Assembly (NCBI GenBank): GCA_947174085.1
Contig: CAMWHN010000031.1
Location: 1-12,150, forward strand
Direction of reading: 5' to 3'
From: an uncultured Ruminococcus sp.
GTDB lineage: Bacteria > Bacillota > Clostridia > Oscillospirales > Ruminococcaceae
Length of the DNA: 12,150 bases
The translations under genes and the position numbers were made by a program. Numbering within the stretch: the first letter of the stretch is position 1; every line of letters starts with the position of its first letter. The notes below the pieces were generated by a model. It did not search any database and had not been told where the DNA came from. It was given only the letters and a program-made list of their open reading frames with translations. Of the stretch, positions 1 to 6,721 are shown in pieces.

Positions 1-2
1 CT

Positions 3-857
3 TTAGAAGATTCTGAATATTTAATTTATAATAGCGATTCGCTATATTTAGAATACCAAAATTCAGGAAAATGTATCTTATATCGCCCTGATATAATTCA
101 AGAATTTACAGGTGAAGAAATTTCTAATAATTGGAATCCTCTTGAAAATAGCATAAATTTAGGTGATGCAGTACCAATAGATAATAATAAAAAACTTTAT
201 TGTAATAACGAATATATAGGCGGGGTAGTAGACCAATTTCAAACAATCTATTTAAACGGACAAGAAACTGATTTTGCAAATATTTCATTTTATTTAAGTT
301 CTTATTTATTTTATGCACGAGAAGACGACTGTTTATCATCTTTGTGTCAAATACAAATCATTCAAGATTTTAAATTATTAGAATTTTCTAACAATATACA
401 AGCCTTTTATATTACATTAAAACTATCTGTTCTCAATACAAATATTAATATTAGCAATACAAAAAAATCCGCTTTTCAAAATGCAGAACAGCAAACTTGC
501 CCACAGGAAATTAAATTATTAATGTTCACACCAGATTCGATTGCTTATATAGAATTACCTGCAATTGCTACACAAGAACCTGATACAATAGAAACGCTTC
601 CTGGTACCTATTGTACAGTAAATGAAGCATGTACAATTCTTTCAGATTATCTTAGTCAAGAATATATTTATACTGTTGATAGTATTAGCCTTTTATATCA
701 AAATTTATTTTTATATCAGGATAATCAATATGCTGGTATGGTACAAGCTCCCATGTATCATTTTGTAATTGCTAATCCTGATAGCAATATTCCTTATCAA
801 ACAATCTATGCAGATATTGCACTGGATACCAAACAATTATATATTAGTTATTCATAA
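3..857 (+). CDS. Partial paralogue of the downstream unknown lipoprotein (5' end outside window)
   Basis: The reading frame is open from base 3 to the TAA at 855-857, giving 284 residues with no start visible, so the gene begins left of the window. A TTG at 342 lies inside the homologous region and is not a credible start. The protein aligns along its whole visible length with the C-terminal part of the 874-2391 product. Shared motifs include YNSDSLYL, CILYRPD, NWNPL, YLNGQ, PDSIAY and QEPDTIETL, and both end in YADIALDTKQLYISY. I do not recognise the family. The C-terminal motif APMYHF followed by a YADIALD-type segment is faintly like the ends of PepSY/YycH-type extracytoplasmic domains, but that is only a guess. 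By analogy with its neighbour, the missing N-terminus probably carries a lipoprotein signal and Thr-rich linker. Only 16 nt separate it from the next gene, so the two are probably co-transcribed. Confidence 0.8.
   Translation, partial: LEDSEYLIYNSDSLYLEYQNSGKCILYRPDIIQEFTGEEISNNWNPLENSINLGDAVPIDNNKKLYCNNEYIGGVVDQFQTIYLNGQETDFANISFYLSSYLFYAREDDCLSSLCQIQIIQDFKLLEFSNNIQAFYITLKLSVLNTNINISNTKKSAFQNAEQQTCPQEIKLLMFTPDSIAYIELPAIATQEPDTIETLPGTYCTVNEACTILSDYLSQEYIYTVDSISLLYQNLFLYQDNQYAGMVQAPMYHFVIANPDSNIPYQTIYADIALDTKQLYISYS
810..852 (+). repeat. 43-nt perfect direct repeat, copy 1 (end of first paralogue)
   Basis: This stretch is identical base for base to 2347-2389. It encodes the shared C-terminal residues ADIALDTKQLYISY. 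The surrounding coding sequence is clearly more diverged, so the 3' ends are unusually well conserved. Confidence 0.9.
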
Positions 858-863
858 AAGGAG
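857..863 (+). promoter_or_regulatory. Ribosome binding site for the 874 gene
   Basis: AAAGGAG begins in the last base of the upstream stop codon and lies 10 nt before the ATG at 874. It fixes the start at 874, where a lipoprotein signal begins, rather than at an upstream ATG at 769 that lies inside the preceding gene in another frame. Confidence 0.7.
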
Positions 864-873
864 ACATCTATTT

Positions 874-2391
874 ATGAAAAAAATAATCTTATTTACTTTG
901 CTTACTAGTATATTATTAACATGTACAGCTTGCAAGAAACAGCAAGAAAATCTTGAAACAATTCCAGAAACTACTATGACACAATCCACACAATCAGAAA
1001 TCATAACAGATATTACTACAAATTCAGAAACAGAATTAAAATCCAAATCTACAACAACAAATAATAATACTAATTCAGAAACAAATACGAATCCTACGAC
1101 TAGTAGAACAAGCATGACAAGCTTATCATCTGGCACAGTTTCCAATACAACACAAACAGAAACTACAGAATCACCATTACAATTAGAAATGCAAAAAGCA
1201 TTACAAAATGCGATTGACGAAGAAGAACGTCAAGCCATTCAAGCTGTGCAACCAGAAACTGAACCACCAATCTATTATCAAAGTACTTATCGTGATTTTA
1301 AAAGAGAAAATTTCCCTAATCTTGACATGATTAACACATATACACCTGAAAAATTAACCTCCCGTCGTGGTGCTAATATTCATAAATATTTTTTCGAGAC
1401 AAAACCCATGTCTGGAACAAATTTATTGCAAATGCAAAAATTAGCAAGCAGTTGTGCAAATATTGACATTGCTATCAATAAAATTACTTCTGATGCGGAT
1501 ACAATGGAAAATGCAGAATATTTGCTATATAACAGCGATTCGTTATATTTAAAATTACAAGAGAAAGGTGAATGCATATTATATCGCCCTGATGAAATTC
1601 AAGAATTTACGGCAGAAGAAAATTTAGATAACTGGAATCCGCTTGCAAATAGCACAAATTTAGGAAGAATAGGCATACCAGAAATAAGAGATAGTGTAGA
1701 GAAATGGGGGATTTCCACTAATGGTAGGGGAGATATGGAAAATTTCGATGTCATGCTAGAATTTGAACAAGAATTTTATCTAAACGGACAAAAATATTCT
1801 CTCCATGATTTTAATGAATCTGTGTATTATTATATAGAACAATTACAACAAAATGAGTGTTTTTCTTCTGTATATAGTTCATTTAGTTTTCAAGACTGTG
1901 AATTATTAGAATTTTCTAACGGCGGACAAGCAATTTATATCACATTAAAACTAATTTTTTTAGAATCAAGTCTTCATGTGAATAGTACACAAAAATCAGC
2001 GTTTCTTGATGACCAACAGCAAACATGCCCACAGACAATTAAAATTTTAATGTTTCGTCCAGATTCTATTGCTTATATGGAATTGCCAGCTACTCTCACA
2101 CAAGAACCCGACACAATAGAAACTCTTGACAGTACCTATTGTTCATTAAGTGAAGCATGTACCATTATTTCAGATTATTTAACACAAAACTATAGTCAAG
2201 ATTATATTTATCATGTATTAAGATTTTCTATTTCCTATCAGACATTGCTTTTATATCAGAATAATCAATATTTAGGTATAGTGCTAGCTCCTATGTATCA
2301 TTTTACAATTGATAATTTACCTGATGATAATCATGCTATATTATACGCAGATATTGCACTGGATACCAAACAATTATATATTAGTTATTAA
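874..2391 (+). CDS. Predicted lipoprotein with Thr/Asn-rich linker and domain of unknown family
   Basis: The product has 505 residues from the ATG at 874. Residues 1-20 form a lipoprotein signal: lysines at 2-3, a hydrophobic stretch, and a lipobox ending CTAC with Cys20 as the lipidated residue. The Cys at position -3 is atypical. Residues about 21-105 are a low-complexity Thr/Ser/Asn/Glu-rich linker of the kind that spans the cell wall. A short charged, probably helical stretch (EEERQAIQAVQ) follows, then about 370 residues of mixed alpha/beta sequence that I cannot assign. The part from about residue 210 onward is homologous to the upstream partial gene; conserved cysteines in QQTCPQ, TYC and EAC are shared. 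The protein is presumably surface-anchored, with the C-terminal domain exposed outside the wall. It is the second gene of a tandem duplicate pair and is followed 33 nt later by an intrinsic terminator. No enzymatic motif is seen. Lipoprotein nature is fairly sure; function is unknown. Confidence 0.88.
   Translation: MKKIILFTLLTSILLTCTACKKQQENLETIPETTMTQSTQSEIITDITTNSETELKSKSTTTNNNTNSETNTNPTTSRTSMTSLSSGTVSNTTQTETTESPLQLEMQKALQNAIDEEERQAIQAVQPETEPPIYYQSTYRDFKRENFPNLDMINTYTPEKLTSRRGANIHKYFFETKPMSGTNLLQMQKLASSCANIDIAINKITSDADTMENAEYLLYNSDSLYLKLQEKGECILYRPDEIQEFTAEENLDNWNPLANSTNLGRIGIPEIRDSVEKWGISTNGRGDMENFDVMLEFEQEFYLNGQKYSLHDFNESVYYYIEQLQQNECFSSVYSSFSFQDCELLEFSNGGQAIYITLKLIFLESSLHVNSTQKSAFLDDQQQTCPQTIKILMFRPDSIAYMELPATLTQEPDTIETLDSTYCSLSEACTIISDYLTQNYSQDYIYHVLRFSISYQTLLLYQNNQYLGIVLAPMYHFTIDNLPDDNHAILYADIALDTKQLYISY
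2347..2389 (+). repeat. 43-nt perfect direct repeat, copy 2 (end of second paralogue)
   Basis: Identical to 810-852, with a spacing of 1537 nt between copies. The identity stops at the final codons: copy 1 adds a Ser codon before its TAA, whereas copy 2 runs straight into TAA. Confidence 0.9.
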
Positions 2392-2424
2392 TAAACCAAC
2401 TTCTCACCCATTTCAAATAAATAC

Positions 2425-2461
2425 AAAAAGGCATTCCCTGTGCAGTAGGGCATGCCTTTTT
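2425..2461 (+). terminator. Intrinsic terminator after the tandem lipoprotein genes
   Basis: A perfect 10-bp stem (AAAAAGGCAT at 2425-2434 with ATGCCTTTTT at 2452-2461) is extended inward by CCC/GGG across one mismatch, leaving a 9-nt loop. It ends in a T run. The matching A run on the left arm means it could also stop - strand transcription arriving from the convergent gene that ends at 2615. Confidence 0.85.
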
Positions 2462-2537
2462 GAATTTACCTCTTTACGAAAATGTTTACTCTTAGCTTTG
2501 CTGAAAAAGTTTTCTTAACTATATAACAATGTAATAG

Positions 2538-2558
2538 AAAAAATATTGGATATTTTTT
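2538..2558 (-). terminator. AT-only hairpin, possible weak terminator of the dockerin gene
   Basis: A 9-bp perfect inverted repeat (AAAAAATAT / ATATTTTTT) surrounds a 3-nt loop, 57 nt beyond the stop of the - strand gene. The stem has no G or C, so it may be inefficient; the GC-containing hairpin at 2425-2461 may be the real end. The rest of 2462-2614 is AT-rich and holds nothing else I can identify. Confidence 0.3.
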
Positions 2559-2614
2559 AAAAAAATTTTTAATTCTATGTATTATACAAAAATTTAATTT
2601 AATTCTTTAAAATT

Positions 2615-5017
2615 TTAGATTAATCCGACAACTTTCTGCATAACTAGCAAAGCGTCTAAAGGTGTAATATATCCATCACCATCACAATCGGCATAAATTT
2701 CTTGTTCTGGTGTAAATAATTCTTTACCTAATGCTACCCTGTTTACAAAAACCACATCAAGAATACTAACATAACCATCTTGATTGACATCACCCATTTC
2801 ATAATTTTGGTCTAATGTTCTAAATAATAAATTATTTTCTTGTGCGAAAGTCTGTGCTGTAGAATTTGCATGTCCTGTGATTGTTCCTTGCGTCATAGTA
2901 TTTTTATATATATTTTTATATATATTATCTCTTATATTATCCATTACATCTTGATATTTTCTTGCTGAAAGAAATTCAATCATAAAAGAACAAAATACCG
3001 AGTCTAAGCACAACGGATATTGTTCTAAAAGATTTTCATAAATATCAATTTCAAAATCGGGGTCTTCTTCTAATTTTTCCTGAAAAAATGATTGCCAATC
3101 TATCACAAGTCCAAAAGCATTTTCACCAAATTGCACATCTGGATTTTTAATTTTTAGATTTTTTAAACTCTTACAATTAAAAAATGTTTTTTTGCCAATA
3201 GAAGTGACTTTTTCGCCCAATGTCAAAGAATCTAAATTCACGCAGTTATAAAATGCATAATCACCGATTTCCGTTACAGATTCAGGAATATTAATATTTG
3301 TCATAGTTTCACAACCTGCAAAAGCAAAATCATCAATTTTGATTACGGAATCTGGCAATGTAATACTATAATAATAACAATTATCTAAAATTTCATTTTC
3401 TTCATCTCCATCATAATTAATAAATTCATCACTTGCACAATTCCCAAATGCAAAAGATTTAATTTCCGTCACGCCGTCAGGAATTTCAAAATTAGTCCCC
3501 TCGGCATAATACAAGCAATTATCTTTAATAATAAATGGATTTTGTTCCGTATAAGCCGTATCAGACAAACAGCGATAATTAAATATTTCAATATATTCTA
3601 AGCCATTAATTTCTGTTAAATTTGGATTGTTATATAATACATAGGGGTCAAGTTCTGTAAACGTTGACGGAATTGTAATTTTTTCAAGATTTGGATAATT
3701 CGCAAGTGCATATTCATCAGCTCCAGTAATGCCCTCTTGCAGAATAATTTCATAAATATCATCTTTGTAATTATCCCATGACGGCAAATAACTATGATGT
3801 AATCCAATATTTGTATCAATTCTTCCATTTCCTGAAACCGTCAGCACATGGTTTTCAAGTGTCCAATTTAAATTATCATATTCACCTGTTTTGACATCTT
3901 CTGCATTTTCTATCTCTTGAAATACTAGATTATGTTCCTGTGCAAAAGTCTGTGCTGTAGAATTTGCATAGCCTGTTAGGATACCTTTTGTAAAAGTATA
4001 TGCTTCATTAGGCCAATATTTCAAATCAAAATATAATGGATATTTTTCTAGCACTGTAAAAAAACGATTTTTATAATCCTGATTTTTTTCATCTTTTAAA
4101 TATTCTTGTAATTCTGCTTCCCAATCTGTCATAATGCCAAAAGCATTTTCTCCAAATTGCATATCTGGATTTCTAACTTCCAGATTTTCTAAACTTTTGC
4201 AATTATAAAATGCTTCTGTTCCAACAGAAATCATATTTTCGCTTAATGTCATAGCATTTAAACTTACACAATCATAAAATGCATAATCGCCGATTTCTGT
4301 CACAGATTCAGGAATATTAATATTTGTCATAGTAGAACACCCTGCAAAAGCATAATCATCAATTTTAACTACAGAATCTGGCAATATGACTTCATAATAA
4401 ATACTATTATCTGTTAGAATAATTTCTTTTTCTGGCGTAGCAGAAAGCTCTAAATCAACAAAACTAGAATTATTATGAAATGCAAAAGATTTAATTTCCG
4501 TTACACCGTCTGGAATTTTAAAATCAGTTCCCCCAGCATAATATAATATATTATTTTTAATAATAAACGGATTTTGTGCAATATAAGCCGTATTAGATAA
4601 ACAATGCCAATTAAATGTTTCAATATATTCTAAGCCATTAATTTCTGTTAATTTCGGATTATTACATAATACACAGTCAGCAAGTTCTGTAAATGTTGAC
4701 GGAATTGTAATTTTTTCAAGATTTGGATAATTCGCAAATGCACTTTCATCAGCTCCAGTAATACCCTCTTCCAGAATAATTTCATAAATATCATCTTTGT
4801 AATCATTCCATGATGGCAAAGTACTACCATGCCAACCAATAGTTGTATCAATTCTGCCATTTCCTGAAACCGTCAGCACATGGTTTTCAAGTGTCCAATT
4901 TAAATTATCATATTCACCTGTTTTTACATCTTCTGCAAAAGCAGGCAGAATATTTGCACTGTTTGCAGATACTACCAATGCTGAAAATAGCATTGCCAAA
5001 GTATTTTTTTTCATCAT
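2615..5017 (-). CDS. Secreted BspA-like leucine-rich-repeat protein with C-terminal type I dockerin
   Basis: The product has 800 residues. Residues 1-28 are a Sec signal peptide (Lys3-Lys4, hydrophobic core, cleavage after AFA). Residues 29-372 and 373 to about 738 are two copies of one module. Each starts EDVKTGEYDNLNW, has several BspA-like (LRR_5) repeats of the type 'IPDGVTEIKSFAF' and 'IPESVTEIGDYAFYDC', and ends in GYANSTAQTFAQE or GHANSTAQTFAQE. Residues 741-800 are a dockerin with two calcium loops, DVNQDGYVSILD (743-754) and DCDGDGYITPLD (777-788). Dockerins bind cohesins of scaffoldins, so the protein is probably part of a cellulosome or attached to a surface scaffoldin. BspA-like LRRs generally mediate protein or host binding. 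No catalytic domain is present. Two adjacent ATGs exist (5017 and 5014); AGGAGG at 5022-5027 is 4 nt from the first and 7 nt from the second, so the second is the likelier start. It is a single gene, convergent with the lipoprotein pair. Confidence 0.93.
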   Translation of the reverse strand: MMKKNTLAMLFSALVVSANSANILPAFAEDVKTGEYDNLNWTLENHVLTVSGNGRIDTTIGWHGSTLPSWNDYKDDIYEIILEEGITGADESAFANYPNLEKITIPSTFTELADCVLCNNPKLTEINGLEYIETFNWHCLSNTAYIAQNPFIIKNNILYYAGGTDFKIPDGVTEIKSFAFHNNSSFVDLELSATPEKEIILTDNSIYYEVILPDSVVKIDDYAFAGCSTMTNINIPESVTEIGDYAFYDCVSLNAMTLSENMISVGTEAFYNCKSLENLEVRNPDMQFGENAFGIMTDWEAELQEYLKDEKNQDYKNRFFTVLEKYPLYFDLKYWPNEAYTFTKGILTGYANSTAQTFAQEHNLVFQEIENAEDVKTGEYDNLNWTLENHVLTVSGNGRIDTNIGLHHSYLPSWDNYKDDIYEIILQEGITGADEYALANYPNLEKITIPSTFTELDPYVLYNNPNLTEINGLEYIEIFNYRCLSDTAYTEQNPFIIKDNCLYYAEGTNFEIPDGVTEIKSFAFGNCASDEFINYDGDEENEILDNCYYYSITLPDSVIKIDDFAFAGCETMTNINIPESVTEIGDYAFYNCVNLDSLTLGEKVTSIGKKTFFNCKSLKNLKIKNPDVQFGENAFGLVIDWQSFFQEKLEEDPDFEIDIYENLLEQYPLCLDSVFCSFMIEFLSARKYQDVMDNIRDNIYKNIYKNTMTQGTITGHANSTAQTFAQENNLLFRTLDQNYEMGDVNQDGYVSILDVVFVNRVALGKELFTPEQEIYADCDGDGYITPLDALLVMQKVVGLI
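2618..2797 (-). other. Dockerin type I domain
   Basis: Encodes residues 741-800. Both loops have Asp/Asn at positions 1, 3, 5 and 12 (D743, N745, D747, D754; D777, D779, D781, D788), so calcium binding looks intact. The residues at loop positions 10 and 11, which help set cohesin specificity in studied dockerins, differ between the halves (Ile-Leu and Pro-Leu). Confidence 0.92.
2804..3901 (-). repeat. Internal duplication, module B of the LRR protein
   Basis: The second copy of the module (residues 373 to about 738) keeps the order of motifs of module A and is about 22 residues longer. The extra length lies in its last third, including a 4-residue repeat region. The fixed offset to module A at its N-terminal side is 1032 nt. 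Confidence 0.85.
2894..2941 (-). repeat. In-frame 12-nt minisatellite in module B
   Basis: Four 12-nt units encode DNIR-DNIY-KNIY-KNTM. The two central units contain a perfect 12-nt direct repeat (TTTTTATATATA on the + strand at 2901-2912 and 2913-2924). Module A has no equivalent, so this is a local expansion by slippage. Confidence 0.7.
3902..4933 (-). repeat. Internal duplication, module A of the LRR protein
   Basis: This 1032-nt (344-codon) segment encodes residues 29-372, starting exactly at the predicted signal peptide cleavage site. It includes a 68-nt tract at 4857-4924 that is identical to 3825-3892 in module B. Confidence 0.85.
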
Positions 5018-5021
5018 AAAA

Positions 5022-5027
5022 CCTCCT
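5022..5027 (-). promoter_or_regulatory. Ribosome binding site of the dockerin gene
   Basis: AGGAGG on the - strand. Its spacing of 7 nt to the ATG at 5014 is better than 4 nt to the ATG at 5017. The upstream intergenic stretch 5028-5134 must hold the promoter, but I see no convincing -35/-10 pair in it. Confidence 0.7.
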
Positions 5028-5134
5028 GTAGATAATAAATAATTAGCTTTACAAGCTTTTCTATTACTACAACGGAAGATAATTCTAAAATGTGCAGAAT
5101 TTTTTTAATTTTTCCAGATTCTACAAATCAAACA

Positions 5135-5163
5135 AAAAACCGCCTGTTTTGCAGACGGTTTTT
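5135..5163 (-). terminator. Intrinsic terminator of the aminotransferase-to-rqcP operon
   Basis: A 12-bp stem (5135-5146 with 5152-5163) and a 5-nt loop lie 10 nt beyond the rqcP stop. In the - strand RNA the single non-Watson-Crick position becomes a U-G wobble, and a U-rich run follows (UUUUUUGUUUG), so it is oriented for the - strand operon. Confidence 0.85.
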
Positions 5164-5173
5164 ATTAATTTTT

Positions 5174-5413
5174 TTAAACTACTTCATACATAGCCGAAGC
5201 GTCAGCTTTGGTCACATGTTCTGAAATGGCAAGTACACGGACTGTTACAGGTTTCGTTCCCATTTGAATCTCAATCACATCGCCTAATTTGACATCATAA
5301 GAAGCTCTGGCAACTTTTTGATTTACGAGAACTTTTCCGGCATCACAAACTTCATTTGCGATAGTCCGCCGTTTGATGAGTCGAGAATTTTTTAAATATT
5401 TATCTAATCGCAT
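5174..5413 (-). CDS. rqcP: RqcP (YabO) S4-domain ribosome quality-control protein
   Basis: The product has 79 residues. It begins MRLDKYLKNSRLIKRRTIA, closely like Bacillus subtilis YabO/RqcP (about 86 residues), and an S4 RNA-binding fold covers about residues 1-55. RqcP works with RqcH on stalled large ribosomal subunits to add C-terminal alanine tails to incomplete peptides; that role is taken from the family. The C-terminus ends ASAMYEVV, matching the AxMY motif of the family. It starts 2 nt after the stop of the lipoprotein gene, so translation is probably coupled. The nearest AGGAGG (5430-5435) lies 16 nt upstream inside that gene, which is longer than usual. It is the last gene of the operon and is followed at once by a terminator. 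In many sporeformers yabP and yabQ follow this gene; they do not here. Confidence 0.88.
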   Translation of the reverse strand: MRLDKYLKNSRLIKRRTIANEVCDAGKVLVNQKVARASYDVKLGDVIEIQMGTKPVTVRVLAISEHVTKADASAMYEVV

Positions 5414-5415
5414 AA

Positions 5416-6399
5416 TTATTCTTCGTCGTCCTCCTCATCTTCCTGATTATCTTCATCTTGTTCGCCGAATATGGCATTTAAATTTTCTTCTGTAATTTCA
5501 TAGCGGTAAATATTGGTATCTAACCCTAACATATCCGGCACAGTAAACCAACTACTACCTAAATTATTTTCTCTATCCATATGAATATCCAGCATTGGTG
5601 CTTTTTCTAAATCAATATTCATGCCCATGCCGGAATAAAGTTCATAGCTAATCTCTCTTGTTGGATAGCAATATTCTGTTTTAAGGGCAAGACCGCTTTT
5701 TTCAGATGTTGATGATTCATATTCCCATACGTCCAAATAAGTACCATCTGCCATGTAAGAACCTTGTAACGTACAAATTGCATTATGATAAGGTCTATAA
5801 TAAAAATCATATGTATACCGGCTCACAGGAAAACAATTGGCATAGATTACTTTTTTATTTTGATAAGTATAGAAATACACTTCACTTGTTGTTTGAATAA
5901 ACAGCTCTGGTATATCATCAGAATCAAGATATAATAACAAAAACTTCACGTCACTAATATTATTATCTTTTGGGAATTGCTTTTCATAACTAGCATTTTC
6001 CAAAAAATTTCTATAAGCCTGTTCCCAACCAGATTTATCATCAACAATTAATTCTGTAACAGTTTCTGTTGTAGGAGCAGTCATAACTGTAGTTGTAATA
6101 GTACTTGTTGTTGTAATTCTTGTTGTGCTGGGCTGTATTTGTGGTTGAGTTATTTGCGTTTCTGTTACTGTTTCGGATTCTAACTGAAAGAAAATACTTT
6201 GATATTCTGTTGTATTATCATCTTCATCTGAAATATTTTTTTTTGTTTCTGTGATAACAGTTTCTTGCTGTAAAGTTGGAATATTTAAAATTCCCTCCAG
6301 AGTGTCTGGGGGTTCTAATTCATCACACCCAGTGGCAAATACTAGCACAGAACAACAGAAACCTGTACAGATAATTGATTTTTTCAGGATATTCGTCAT
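5416..6399 (-). CDS. Predicted lipoprotein with Thr-rich linker and acidic tail, unknown function
   Basis: The product has 327 residues. Residues 1-25 are a lipoprotein signal (Lys6-Lys7, hydrophobic core, lipobox FATGC with Cys25). Residues about 45-120 are Thr-rich and probably an extended wall-spanning linker. The globular part (about 124-312) opens with WEQAYRNFLE and contains LYLDSDDIPELFI (157-168), a motif of the 'DxDxxPEL' type seen in many secreted proteins of Clostridia, and later a TYLDVWEYES segment. The last 15 residues are almost all Asp/Glu. It lies 9 nt after the HU stop and 2 nt before rqcP, so it is embedded in a housekeeping operon. Its ribosome binding site is weak (AAGGA within the end of the HU gene, about 14 nt from the ATG), suggesting low or coupled translation. 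I cannot name a function; homology to the other lipoproteins in the window is limited to general architecture. Confidence 0.85.
   Translation of the reverse strand: MTNILKKSIICTGFCCSVLVFATGCDELEPPDTLEGILNIPTLQQETVITETKKNISDEDDNTTEYQSIFFQLESETVTETQITQPQIQPSTTRITTTSTITTTVMTAPTTETVTELIVDDKSGWEQAYRNFLENASYEKQFPKDNNISDVKFLLLYLDSDDIPELFIQTTSEVYFYTYQNKKVIYANCFPVSRYTYDFYYRPYHNAICTLQGSYMADGTYLDVWEYESSTSEKSGLALKTEYCYPTREISYELYSGMGMNIDLEKAPMLDIHMDRENNLGSSWFTVPDMLGLDTNIYRYEITEENLNAIFGEQDEDNQEDEEDDEE
5430..5435 (-). promoter_or_regulatory. AGGAGG inside the lipoprotein acidic tail, possible rqcP ribosome binding site
   Basis: The Glu/Asp codons of the lipoprotein tail create a perfect AGGAGG, 16 nt before the rqcP ATG. 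The distance is long for a normal Shine-Dalgarno site; coupling from the stop codon 2 nt upstream may matter more. Confidence 0.35.
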
Positions 6400-6408
6400 A
6401 GATTATAA

Positions 6409-6693
6409 TCAGTCCTTTTTGGGATTAACAGCGTCTTTCAAACCTCTGCCGGATTTAAAAGCAGGTGCTTTGCCAGAAGGCAATTGAATTGGCTCACCAG
6501 TGCGAGGATTCAAGCAACGTTTTTCCTTGCGTTCTCTGACATCAAATGTCCCGAAACCAGTTAAAACAACCTTTTCGCCATCAGCGAGTGCGTCACGAAT
6601 CGTGTCAAAAATAAAATTTACATCTGCTTCCGCATCTTTTCTTTTGCGGTCTCTGCTCTTTGCATATAAAGTAATCAATTCAGATTTGGTCAT
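6409..6693 (-). CDS. hup: HU-family histone-like DNA-binding protein
   Basis: The product has 94 residues, the usual HU length. It shows the family pattern: an N-terminal helical dimerisation part (MTKSELITLYA, then DAEADVNFIFDTI), the turn GEKVVLTGFGTF (39-50), the DNA-binding arm motif NPRTGEPI (62-69) and the C-terminal PAFKSGRGLKDAVN. HU bends and compacts DNA in the nucleoid. The arm contains Pro63, which intercalates in DNA in known HU structures. A strong AGGAGG lies about 8 nt before the ATG, in the 28-nt gap after mazG. The mazG-hup-rqcP order is common in Firmicutes, but here a lipoprotein gene separates hup from rqcP. Confidence 0.95.
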   Translation of the reverse strand: MTKSELITLYAKSRDRKRKDAEADVNFIFDTIRDALADGEKVVLTGFGTFDVRERKEKRCLNPRTGEPIQLPSGKAPAFKSGRGLKDAVNPKKD

Positions 6694-6721
6694 AAAAAAT
6701 TCCTCCTGTAAAAATAAATAA

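Noticed and set aside
342..857. A separate 171-residue gene starting at TTG 342.
   Set aside because: The same frame is open back to base 3 and homologous to the neighbour over that part, so 342 is internal.
769..873. Upstream extension of the 874 lipoprotein frame to an ATG at 769.
   Set aside because: It lies inside the preceding gene in another frame and would bury the signal peptide; the ribosome binding site and lipobox point to 874.
5015..5050. Similar leaders (TAATTATTTATT, then TACAGGAGG) before the dockerin gene and before hup (6700-6724).
   Set aside because: In hup the first part includes the mazG stop, and both are AT-rich plus a consensus ribosome binding site, so chance is the simpler explanation.
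6500..6721. A 73-residue + strand frame opposite hup, and similar short frames opposite mazG, trpS and the aminotransferase.
   Set aside because: They are antisense shadows of well-supported genes with no ribosome binding sites or family features.
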